Below are positions 1 through 5,851 of a stretch of 8,351 nucleotides of DNA, in pieces. The DNA lies in assembly GCA_937997355.1 (NCBI GenBank), contig CALKTZ010000341.1, positions 1 through 8,351 of the forward strand. The letters are read 5' to 3'. The notes beneath the pieces were generated by a model. That model saw only the letters and a list, made by a program, of their open reading frames with translations. It was not told the origin of the DNA and ran no database searches. This DNA comes from an uncultured Planctomycetales bacterium. GTDB taxonomy: Bacteria > Planctomycetota > Planctomycetia > Isosphaerales > Isosphaeraceae. How positions within the stretch are numbered: position 1 is the first letter of the stretch; each line of letters starts with the position of its first letter. A program made the position numbers and the translations under genes.

Positions 1-840
1 GCGATCGCGCTGGGTTCGGGGACCTCCGGCGGCGTGCTCGCGCCGCTCCTGATCATGGGCGGCGCGCTGGGGGCGATCGAGTCGACGTTCCTCCCCGGAG
101 GCGATCGCGCGCTCTGGCCGCTGGTGAGCATGGCCGCGGCGCTCGGCGGGACGATGCGATCCCCGCTGACCAGCGTCGTCTTCGCCCTGGAGCTGACCCA
201 CGACGCAAACAGCCTGCCGGCGCTGCTGATCGCCTCGACGATGGCGCATGGGTTCACGGTATTGATGATGAAACGGTCGATCCTGACCGAGAAGGTCGCG
301 CGGCGAGGCTTCCACATCAGCCGAGAGTACGCCACCGACCCGCTCGAGCGGCTGAGCGTCGCCGACGTCATGGCGGTCGACGTGGCGAGCATCCCGGCCT
401 CGCTGCCGATCCGCGACGTGATGACCCGCTATTTCTTCGGCGGCGGGGAGAACCGGCACACCGGCTATCCGGTCGTCGACCGCGCCGACAAGCTGGTCGG
501 CGTGATCACGCAGTCGAATCTGCTGGGGCACTGGGCCGAAGCACTGCTCGACGGCCGCGACCCGACCGGCCCGGGGCCGATCATCGCCTACGACCTGATC
601 GACCGCCGGGCGATCACGGCGACCTCCGGCGAGACGTGCCGCGCCGCCGCCGAGCGGATGGCCGAGGCCGGCGTCAAGCGGCTGCCGGTCGTGGCCCCCG
701 AGGACCCCGGCCGCATGGTCGGCCTCGTCTCTCTCGGCGATCTCCTCAAGGCCCGCGGTCGCCTGCTCGACGAGGAGTCGAGACGCGAGCGGTTCTTCGG
801 GCTGGGCCGGGCTGCCGTCGCCGAATCGCCCGACTCCTGA
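1..840 (+). CDS. ClC-family chloride channel/transporter with C-terminal CBS pair (5' partial)
   Basis: Membrane anion channel or H+/Cl- exchanger; the reading frame is already open at base 1, so the N-terminal membrane helices lie outside the window and the 279 visible residues are the C-terminal part. Residues 5-15 (GSGTSGGVLAP) match the ClC loop equivalent to GxFxP, with Leu where E. coli ClC has Phe. Residues 43-66 (LGGTMRSPLTSVVFALELT) match the conserved helix pair ending in ELT. Two cytoplasmic CBS domains follow, about 119-176 (containing GYPVVD and LVGVITQSNLL) and about 195-256 (containing VKRLPVV and MVGLVSLGDLL); in the family such pairs bind adenine nucleotides and gate transport. 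The residue aligning with the central pore tyrosine seems to be Ala (ELTHDA), an inference from a hand alignment. It converges with the CAP gene, stops 66 bases apart. Family assignment is firm; the transported ion and channel versus exchanger mode are not determined. Confidence 0.9.
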   Translation, partial: AIALGSGTSGGVLAPLLIMGGALGAIESTFLPGGDRALWPLVSMAAALGGTMRSPLTSVVFALELTHDANSLPALLIASTMAHGFTVLMMKRSILTEKVARRGFHISREYATDPLERLSVADVMAVDVASIPASLPIRDVMTRYFFGGGENRHTGYPVVDRADKLVGVITQSNLLGHWAEALLDGRDPTGPGPIIAYDLIDRRAITATSGETCRAAAERMAEAGVKRLPVVAPEDPGRMVGLVSLGDLLKARGRLLDEESRRERFFGLGRAAVAESPDS

Positions 841-906
841 CCCCCGCGACAAGTGTCCGGCGCCGGCCGATTCGCCGCGACGCAACCCGATTTCGGTTCC
901 CCCCCG

Positions 907-1884
907 TCATCCGAACGACGCCCCCACGACGAGGCAGAAATAGAGGACCCCGGACGAGGACTCGGCGACCGAGACCCCGACCTCCTTGGCCTCGGCCGCG
1001 AGGATGTTGGCGCGATGGCCGGGGGAATTCATCCAGCCGTCGACGACGTCGGCGGCCGATTCGTAGAGCGAGGCGACGTTCTCGCCGGCCCACGAGTATT
1101 GATACCCGGCGGCCTTGAGCCGATCCGAGAGGTTTGCCAGGCCCGGCGATTCCGGGAAGACGTGGGACATGCGGTTCGTCGAGACCATCAGGCCGGTCGA
1201 CGATTTGGCCGCGTCGGTCAATTGCGACTGGACCGTGAGCGAGCCGAGGCCGTACGCGGCCCGCTGTGCGTTGACCAGGTCGACGATCTGCTGCTCGATC
1301 GTGGAGAGCGGGACCGGCCTCGCGGAAGATTTGGCGCCGGTGGGACGGATGATGGTCGCCTGGAACTTGCTGGAGACGGTGTTGATCCCCCCCTTGGGGT
1401 CGATGGTGATCGAGAACCGGTTGGGGACCCTCCCCTTGAGGGTGATCGCGTCGTCGCCGTCGTCGCCGTTGATCCGGAGCGAGCTGATGTTCCGGACCTG
1501 AATCTGAACGGTCTTATGCCCGGGCGAGGCGATCCGGACGATCCCCGACGCCAGGGGGAGCGTGTTGGCGGCATCCGTCCCGGCGCGCACGGCCGGCCCG
1601 CCCCCCCGCCCGGACTTCGCCGCGTTGAGCTGCGCGGTCACCACGAAGGTGCCGGAGCCGCTGATGACGAGCTCGCCGCCGACCTTGATCGCGCGTGCGG
1701 CCGGGGTCAGAAGGGCGTGGGCCTTGTTCGAGGCCGGCACGCATCGAATCTCCAAACGCTCCAGGCCGGTTTCCGCTCCTCCTGGTTGAAACCCCCGCTT
1801 GCGACGGACATCCTGCAATCGCCCTCCCTCACGGAAGGGGCGGGTTCCTGAAAGGTCTAGAAAGAGGGAACCTCGCTGGTCCAT
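907..1884 (-). CDS. Secreted CAP/SCP-domain (YkwD-like) protein with LEPR-XLL-like N-terminus
   Basis: Exported protein of the CAP (cysteine-rich secretory/antigen 5/PR-1) superfamily; bacterial members are extracytoplasmic and their molecular role is mostly unknown. Numbering from the ATG at 1884 (325 aa): a basic stretch RRKRGFQP (27-34), then LERLEIRCVPA (41-51), a variant of the planctomycete LEPR-XLL export motif. Residues about 60-185 are a beta-rich region carrying RINGDDGDDAITLKG (137-151), reminiscent of calcium-binding RTX-type turns. The CAP domain fills 196-325: EQQIVDLVNAQR, the likely metal/cavity residues His241 (SHVFPE), Glu268 (AGENVAS), Glu275 and His290 (WMNSPGHRANIL), ending YFCLVVGASFG. 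The start is uncertain: the ATG has GGAG nine bases upstream, but an in-frame TTG at 1818 has GGAGG four bases upstream and would put the basic stretch at the N-terminus (303 aa), as is usual for this motif. It stands alone on its strand. Confidence 0.88.
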   Translation of the reverse strand: MDQRGSLFLDLSGTRPFREGGRLQDVRRKRGFQPGGAETGLERLEIRCVPASNKAHALLTPAARAIKVGGELVISGSGTFVVTAQLNAAKSGRGGGPAVRAGTDAANTLPLASGIVRIASPGHKTVQIQVRNISSLRINGDDGDDAITLKGRVPNRFSITIDPKGGINTVSSKFQATIIRPTGAKSSARPVPLSTIEQQIVDLVNAQRAAYGLGSLTVQSQLTDAAKSSTGLMVSTNRMSHVFPESPGLANLSDRLKAAGYQYSWAGENVASLYESAADVVDGWMNSPGHRANILAAEAKEVGVSVAESSSGVLYFCLVVGASFG

Positions 1885-1986
1885 CTTTCGAACTCCGAAT
1901 GAATCCGTTGTTGGTCAGCCGGGTCAGGGATTGTTCATGCAATGTGACCGCGGCATAGAGGAGAGAATCGAGACGAATCAGGCACA

Positions 1987-2087
1987 TTGAGAATATTAAC
2001 GAAATGATAGTATTTTAAAGTTAAGTCATCATTCGCGTGATCCACGTGTGAACGCAAGGAAATTGACCCGGCATGCCGGGTTTTCTT
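1987..2087 (+). ncRNA. Possible small RNA: promoter-like boxes, internal stem, terminator-like hairpin
   Basis: In the AT-rich island, TTGAGA (1987-1992) lies 18 bases before TATTTT (2011-2016), or 15 before TAGTAT (2008-2013), giving a weak sigma70-like promoter on the plus strand with a start near 2022. Downstream, a 6-bp stem with a 3-base loop (2035-2049, one G-U pair) is followed by ACCCGG-CATG-CCGGGT (2066-2081) and TTTTCTT. No upstream plus-strand gene within 1.2 kb needs a terminator at this point, so a short transcript of about 65 bases is one explanation. No known RNA family is recognised. The promoter spacing and boxes are poor, so this is only a candidate. Confidence 0.25.
2066..2087 (+). 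terminator. Hairpin plus T-run (16-bp perfect palindrome)
   Basis: ACCCGG (2066-2071) pairs with CCGGGT (2076-2081) across a CATG loop and is followed by TTTCTT, the layout of a Rho-independent terminator on the plus strand. The whole 16 bases form a perfect palindrome, so a dimeric DNA-binding protein site is the alternative. On the minus strand the flank is AATTTCC, with no T-run. Confidence 0.4.
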
Positions 2088-2239
2088 GTCCAGACTTTCC
2101 AAACTGAAGTCACCGATTGAAAAAGACGTCGCTAAAAAACAGCATAGGATGAGATTCCGTCGTCGTCCGTTGCGGCAGGCCGCCCGATGTCGCCACATGC
2201 TCTGAATTGGTCCAGGTGTCTGCGGGGAGGATTTGACCG

Positions 2240-2323
2240 ATGCCGGCAACTCGCGGGTGCACGCCGATCAAGGACTTCCTGTGCGGCGTCGAGAGATCCG
2301 GCGGAGGTCGTCGGCGATCATGA
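2240..2323 (+). CDS. Possible 27-residue small ORF with strong ribosome binding site
   Basis: GGGGAGG at 2224-2230 lies nine bases before an ATG at 2240; the frame runs 27 codons (begins MPATRGCTPIKDF, ends SGGGRRRS) to a TGA at 2321. It is Cys- and Arg-containing, has no signal peptide or membrane segment, and resembles nothing I recognise. It could be a leader peptide, a real small protein, or a chance match; only the Shine-Dalgarno spacing supports it. Confidence 0.15.
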   Translation: MPATRGCTPIKDFLCGVERSGGGRRRS

Positions 2324-2550
2324 TGAATGATCTAGAAATATCGAAGTCAGGGCTCTTCGCTGAACGAACCCGCATCATCGGCATTTGACTCACGATGCGG
2401 CGCGATTTCGCCCCTCGGGCCTGGGGGCGATCGGATTCGTGCGCCGATATTTTAAGCCGTGCGGTCACCCGAATATGTCGCGGGGTCCGGAAGGACGGAC
2501 TCGCGCGTATTCGCGGGACGTAACGCACGATGCAAGGATGCAGCCCCCCC

Positions 2551-3768
2551 ATGCGCAATTCCAGAAGATCCCGATCGCGACGCCCGCTCCAGGCCGAATC
2601 GCTCGAGACTCGCGCCCTGCTCAGCCTCCTGCTCAACTCCAAGCCGACCCTCAACGTCGAGACTTCGGCGAAGGTGCGCCCCTACGGCCGGGGCGAATAC
2701 GCCATCACCCAGCCCACCGAGATCCGCGTGTCGGGCACCGCGCAGCCGCCGATCGGCTTCGATGTGACGGTCGCCATCTACGCCCAGGACAGCCAGGGGC
2801 GGATCATCAACGACGGCAAGCCGCTGGCGACGGCAGTGCCCGACATGCTCGGCCAGTACAGCGCCACGATCCGCCTGCCGAGCCGTGTCCGGAAGGACAC
2901 CAATCGTCTCGTCGCGTTCGAGACGGCGACCGGCTCCGTCACCTCGCAGCTCGCGATCAACCCCACCACCCTCTCGGGGCTCAACAGCGGCCTGACGATC
3001 AACGGCACCACGGTGACGAATTTCAACGGCACGCTGACCATCGACGCGGGGACCCTGTCGAACCTGGTCGCGACCGTCGCCAACCCGGACGGCACGATCA
3101 GCAACCTGTCGGGGGCGATCGCGATCGATGCGGGGACGACCGTCAGCGGCATCGTCGGGACGACCACCACGGCCGAGGGGACGACGCTCCAGCTCGACGA
3201 CGGCAGCATCACGCTGGCCGGCGGCACCCTCTCGGCCCTGACCGGCTCGCTCAGCGTCGCCGCCGGGACGACGGTGACCATCGGCGCGGACTCCGGGACG
3301 CTCGGCTCGATCAATGGCGACATCTCCCTGCTGGGGGGCTCCATCACCGGGACCATCGGCACGCTGACGGGGCAGTCCGGCACCCTGGGCGCCTCGACGG
3401 GGACCTTCTCCCAGACCGGCAGCGGATCGCTGGGGGCCCAGGCCGGCTCGCTGAGCGACGGTACCGGGACGATCGGGGCCACGACGAGCGCCCTCACCCA
3501 GACGGGGACCGCCGTGGAGAGCGCCCGCGGCGGGAGCCTGGCCAATGGGAGCGGCACGATCAACCCGACGGCCGGCTCCTCCACGCAGGTCGGCACGGCC
3601 GCCATCGCCGCCACGACCGGCACCTCGACCACGCCGGTCACGGAATATGCCGCCTCCGATCCGGTCACGATTCGCATCCACATCCGGCCGGGACATGCGG
3701 CCCAGGCCGCGCGCGCCCTGGCGCGGGCCCGAGGGCGGCAAACGATCCGCCACCACCGAAACTCTTGA
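2551..3768 (+). CDS. Exported Gly/Thr/Ser-rich repeat protein with LEPR-XLL-like N-terminus
   Basis: Probable surface or secreted structural protein of unknown function, 405 aa from the ATG at 2551. The N-terminus is strongly basic (RNSRRSRSRRP) and leads into SLETRALLSLLL (17-28), the planctomycete LEPR-XLL-type motif. An upstream in-frame ATG at 2530 would add seven residues before the basic stretch; 2551 is preferred because AAGGA lies 12 bases upstream. Residues about 45-135 look like an Ig-like beta domain (GTAQPPIGFDVTVAIYAQD). From about 140 to 362 the chain is low-complexity Gly/Thr/Ser/Ala with repeated GT[LI] turns; at 277-363 it falls into about six 14-15-residue units of the type GTLGASTGTFSQTGS. 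This suggests a beta-solenoid or extended filament. No cysteine or tryptophan is present. A basic tail (RARGRQTIRHHRNS) ends the protein. It is monocistronic: non-coding DNA upstream, a strong hairpin just downstream. No specific homologue is recognised. Confidence 0.85.
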   Translation: MRNSRRSRSRRPLQAESLETRALLSLLLNSKPTLNVETSAKVRPYGRGEYAITQPTEIRVSGTAQPPIGFDVTVAIYAQDSQGRIINDGKPLATAVPDMLGQYSATIRLPSRVRKDTNRLVAFETATGSVTSQLAINPTTLSGLNSGLTINGTTVTNFNGTLTIDAGTLSNLVATVANPDGTISNLSGAIAIDAGTTVSGIVGTTTTAEGTTLQLDDGSITLAGGTLSALTGSLSVAAGTTVTIGADSGTLGSINGDISLLGGSITGTIGTLTGQSGTLGASTGTFSQTGSGSLGAQAGSLSDGTGTIGATTSALTQTGTAVESARGGSLANGSGTINPTAGSSTQVGTAAIAATTGTSTTPVTEYAASDPVTIRIHIRPGHAAQAARALARARGRQTIRHHRNS

Positions 3769-3788
3769 GAGACGATGGGAGAAATGCG

Positions 3789-3827
3789 GCCCGATCGCCC
3801 CGCGGGATCTCCCGGGGCGAATCGGGC
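3789..3827 (+). terminator. Strong GC-rich hairpin after the repeat-protein gene
   Basis: GCCCGATCGCCCCG (3789-3802) pairs with CGGGGCGAATCGGGC (3813-3827), giving 14 base pairs with one bulged A and a 10-base loop, starting 20 bases after the stop at 3768. There is no T-run behind it, so it is either a non-canonical terminator or an mRNA 3'-end stabilising structure. It separates the repeat-protein gene from the DUF4239 gene. Confidence 0.5.
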
Positions 3828-3999
3828 ACTCCCCCGCCCGGCTCGACGGCCCGCGCGGCCTCCGGATTCGGCTGCGGCCGGGCCGCCCCGTCCAGCGAGA
3901 AGCCGGGCGACAATGCGAGAGCCGATCTGATATGATCGATTGCATCGTGTCTCCCGTCTCGCGATCGGTCATCTCCGAAGTTACAGCGTGGTGCCACCG

Positions 4000-4821
4000 A
4001 TGTTCTACTGGATCTACGACATTCACAACGCGTGGCTGGTGGGGCTCTTCTCGATCGCCTTCGTGGGATTCAGCTGGGCCGGGATGCTGCTGATGCGGCC
4101 CCGCCTCCTGGTGTTCATCCGGGGCCAGGAGGGGGTCAACGAATTGGTCGGCTCGATCCTCTCGTGCTACGGGGTGTTCTACGGCCTGCTGCTCGGCCTG
4201 ATCGCGGTGGCGGCCTATCAGCATTACAGCGACACCGACAGCACCGTGAGCCACGAGGCCGCCCAGGTGACGGCGCTCTACCGCGACGTCTCCCAGTATC
4301 CCGAGCCCGAACGGACCGAGCTGCAATCGTTGCTGAGGGAATATGTCCGGCATGTGATCGAGAATTCCTGGCCCGGGCAGCAGAAGGGGACCGCGGACGT
4401 CGAGGAGGGGAACAAGCTGGGGGACCTGCTGGCCAAGCTGGCCTCCTTCGAGCCCAAGACCAAGGGGCAGGAGCTCCTCCACGCCGAATCGCTCCGCGCG
4501 TTCAATCAATTGTCCGCCCTGCGCCGGCTGCGGGTCTTCAGCACGACCAGCGGCATCCCGGCGATCATGTGGTACGTCGTGATCATCGGCGGGCTGCTCA
4601 ACATCATGATCCTCTGGTTCTTCGACATGAAGATCATCGCCCACATGATCCTGGGGGGATTGCTCTCCCTCTTCATCGGCACGGTCATCTGCCTGCTCGC
4701 CGCGATCGACAAGCCCTACCGCGGCGAGGTGAGCGTCGGGTCGGAGCCGTTCCGCGAGGTCTACGAGAACCTGATGGGGGGCAAGGTGAACATGCCTTCG
4801 GAAGAGCAGCCGTATCGTTGA
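4000..4821 (+). CDS. DUF4239 (bestrophin-like) membrane protein
   Basis: Integral membrane protein of the DUF4239 family, annotated in databases as bestrophin-like; no biochemical function is established, and ion-channel activity is only a remote structural suggestion. From the ATG at 4000 the protein has 273 aa, typical for the family. Four membrane segments are visible: about 10-32, 47-74, 186-208 and 212-236. The central soluble part holds the family signature HEAAQVTALYRDV (85-97) and LREYVRHVIENSWP (112-125), predicted helical. Segment 3 begins with the conserved GIPAIMWYVVIIGG, and segment 4 ends with AAIDKPYRGEVSV, the family's LDxPFxGxxxV motif. In-frame TTG (3940) and GTG (3988, 3991) starts exist, but 4000 places the first segment correctly near the N-terminus; no clear Shine-Dalgarno sequence precedes any of them. 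The GATase-like gene follows 188 bases downstream on the same strand, beyond a hairpin, so co-transcription is uncertain. Confidence 0.85.
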   Translation: MFYWIYDIHNAWLVGLFSIAFVGFSWAGMLLMRPRLLVFIRGQEGVNELVGSILSCYGVFYGLLLGLIAVAAYQHYSDTDSTVSHEAAQVTALYRDVSQYPEPERTELQSLLREYVRHVIENSWPGQQKGTADVEEGNKLGDLLAKLASFEPKTKGQELLHAESLRAFNQLSALRRLRVFSTTSGIPAIMWYVVIIGGLLNIMILWFFDMKIIAHMILGGLLSLFIGTVICLLAAIDKPYRGEVSVGSEPFREVYENLMGGKVNMPSEEQPYR

Positions 4822-4942
4822 CGGCGGGGAGTTCGCCGATCGGCCGGCTCGTCGGCTTGCGGGACCGGCACGGGAGCGAGGGAATCGGGGAAGCTTCGGA
4901 TCTCGGCCGATCGCAATTCTCCTCCGGGGATGCTAAAACGGT

Positions 4943-4970
4943 TTCCCTCGCATGGCGTCATGCGAGGGAA
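4943..4970 (+). promoter_or_regulatory. Perfect 12-bp stem-loop upstream of the GATase-like gene
   Basis: TTCCCTCGCATG (4943-4954) and CATGCGAGGGAA (4959-4970) are exact complements across a GCGT loop. The stem can be lengthened through an internal loop by pairing AAACGG (4936-4941) with CCGCTTT (4974-4980). It ends 39 bases before the GTG start and about 25 before the Shine-Dalgarno sequence. It may terminate the DUF4239 transcript (only a weak T-run follows), act as a 5'-leader structure, or be a palindromic operator. Confidence 0.45.
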
Positions 4971-5009
4971 TTGCCGCTTTGAGCCGAGCCGGGCAAAGGA
5001 GATCGGATC

Positions 5010-5813
5010 GTGTCGACCGCCGAATCGCGTCCCCACGTCTTGTATCTGGGCGACTGGGCCTTCCACATCGGCCCCACCTTCATCGAGACGCCGTTCATGC
5101 CCGAGACGAAGGATTGCGACCTTCACTATTACGGCGAACGCCTCGCCGACGCCTTCCGTCAGGAAGCCGAAGTGACCAGCATGGCGAACTGGACCCTCTA
5201 TCGCCTGGAGCCGGGGAAGTTCGAGGAGCTGGTGAATCGCTCGGCGGTGGTCGTCATCAGCGACGTCGAATCGAAGTGCTTCCACCTCTATCCCTCGTTC
5301 TTCAACCGGGCCAGGCGCGAGAATCGGGTAGTCACCTTCCCCGACCGGCTCGAGATGCTGAAATCCTGGGTGAAGGGGGGCGGGGGGCTGATGATGCTCG
5401 GCGGCTGGCTCTCGTTCTCGGGGGCCAAGGAAGCCGGCGGCTGGCGACGAAGCACGGTGGCCGAGCTCCTGCCGGTGGAATGCCTCGTCGGCGAGGACCT
5501 GGTGGAGTCGTCGGCCGGATTCACCCCCGAGGTCCTGTTGCCCGATCATCCGCTCGCGAAGGGGCTCCCCTGGAACTCGTTCCCGCCGATCTTCGGCTAC
5601 AACGAGCTGATCGCAAAACCTCAAGGTGAGGTGGTCGTCCGGGTCAGGGAGACGGGGCACCCCCTGGTCGTGGCGGGGGAGTTCGGCAAGGGTCGCGTCT
5701 GCATCTACGCCTCCGACCCCGCCCCCCACTGGGGCATTAATTTCGAGCTCTGGGAAGGATACGACCCGTTCTGGCGCCAGGCCATGCGCTGGACCGCCCG
5801 GCGGGATGGGTGA
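5010..5813 (+). CDS. GATase1-like protein (DUF1355 type putative glutamine amidotransferase)
   Basis: Cytoplasmic protein of the GATase1-like family (PF07090-type, related in fold to class I glutamine amidotransferases and ThuA-like proteins), 267 aa, full length. The GTG start at 5010 is supported by AAAGGAGA seven bases upstream. Family landmarks in order: VLYLGDWAFHIGPTFIETPF (10-29), CDLHYYGERL (36-45), VVVISDVESKCFHLYPSFF (80-98), TFPDRLEMLKSWV (109-121), GGGGLMMLGGWLSFSG (123-138), LLPDHPLAKGLPW (176-188), and the C-terminal SDPAPHWGINFELWEGYDPF (235-254). At the nucleophile-elbow position of class I amidotransferases, GGWLS has Trp133 where the catalytic Cys would be, so glutaminase activity is doubtful; the nearest Cys is Cys90. 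There is no signal peptide or membrane segment. The substrate is unknown. It converges with the hydroxylase gene, stops 38 bases apart. Confidence 0.88.
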   Translation: MSTAESRPHVLYLGDWAFHIGPTFIETPFMPETKDCDLHYYGERLADAFRQEAEVTSMANWTLYRLEPGKFEELVNRSAVVVISDVESKCFHLYPSFFNRARRENRVVTFPDRLEMLKSWVKGGGGLMMLGGWLSFSGAKEAGGWRRSTVAELLPVECLVGEDLVESSAGFTPEVLLPDHPLAKGLPWNSFPPIFGYNELIAKPQGEVVVRVRETGHPLVVAGEFGKGRVCIYASDPAPHWGINFELWEGYDPFWRQAMRWTARRDG

Positions 5814-5851
5814 CCGCAAAGCTAGAAATTGTCCAGCCTTCGGTTTTGGAT

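Larger units (their letters stand above)
1885..2550. other. Non-coding region between CAP and repeat-protein genes
   Basis: About 670 bases separate the divergent CAP and repeat-protein genes. Open frames here encode Arg/Ser-rich peptides with no recognisable motif and look like chance frames. The part from about 1980 to 2160 is distinctly AT-richer than the rest of the window, as expected for promoter DNA. It contains a possible small-RNA unit (1987-2087), a short ORF behind a strong Shine-Dalgarno sequence (2240-2323), and a small inverted repeat, GATCAT-5-ATGATC, at 2316-2332 that could be an operator. I could not assign a convincing promoter to either flanking gene. Confidence 0.6.

Noticed and set aside
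857..866. CCGGCGCCGG palindrome between the ClC and CAP stops
   Set aside because: Ten bases of G/C symmetry are expected by chance at this base composition and there is no loop or T-run.
1820..1842. CCCTCCCTCACGGAAGGGG as a copy of a dispersed planctomycete palindrome
   Set aside because: The pairing is imperfect (about six pairs with a bulge) and only one copy is visible in the window, so repeat status cannot be supported.
853..1851. 332-codon plus-strand frame opposite the CAP gene
   Set aside because: Asp/Arg/Gly-rich shadow; the minus strand carries intact CAP signatures.
1935..2249. 104-codon minus-strand frame upstream of the CAP gene
   Set aside because: No motif, mixed composition, passes through the AT-rich promoter-like island, and has no convincing ribosome binding site.
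2385..3935. 516-codon plus-strand frame over the repeat-protein gene
   Set aside because: Translation is rich in Arg, His, Asp and Pro from frame-shifted reading of the Gly/Thr repeat; the overlapping frame has a recognisable export motif and domain layout.
2452..4644. 730-codon minus-strand open frame across the repeat-protein and DUF4239 genes
   Set aside because: It lies opposite two well-supported genes, has an Arg/Gly/Asp-rich composition without domains, and is what GC-rich codon bias produces on the opposite strand.
4931..4939. TGCTAAAAC as an extended -10 promoter for the GATase-like gene
   Set aside because: The matching -35 position (TCGCAA) is poor and the predicted start would fall inside the 12-bp stem; not strong enough to list.
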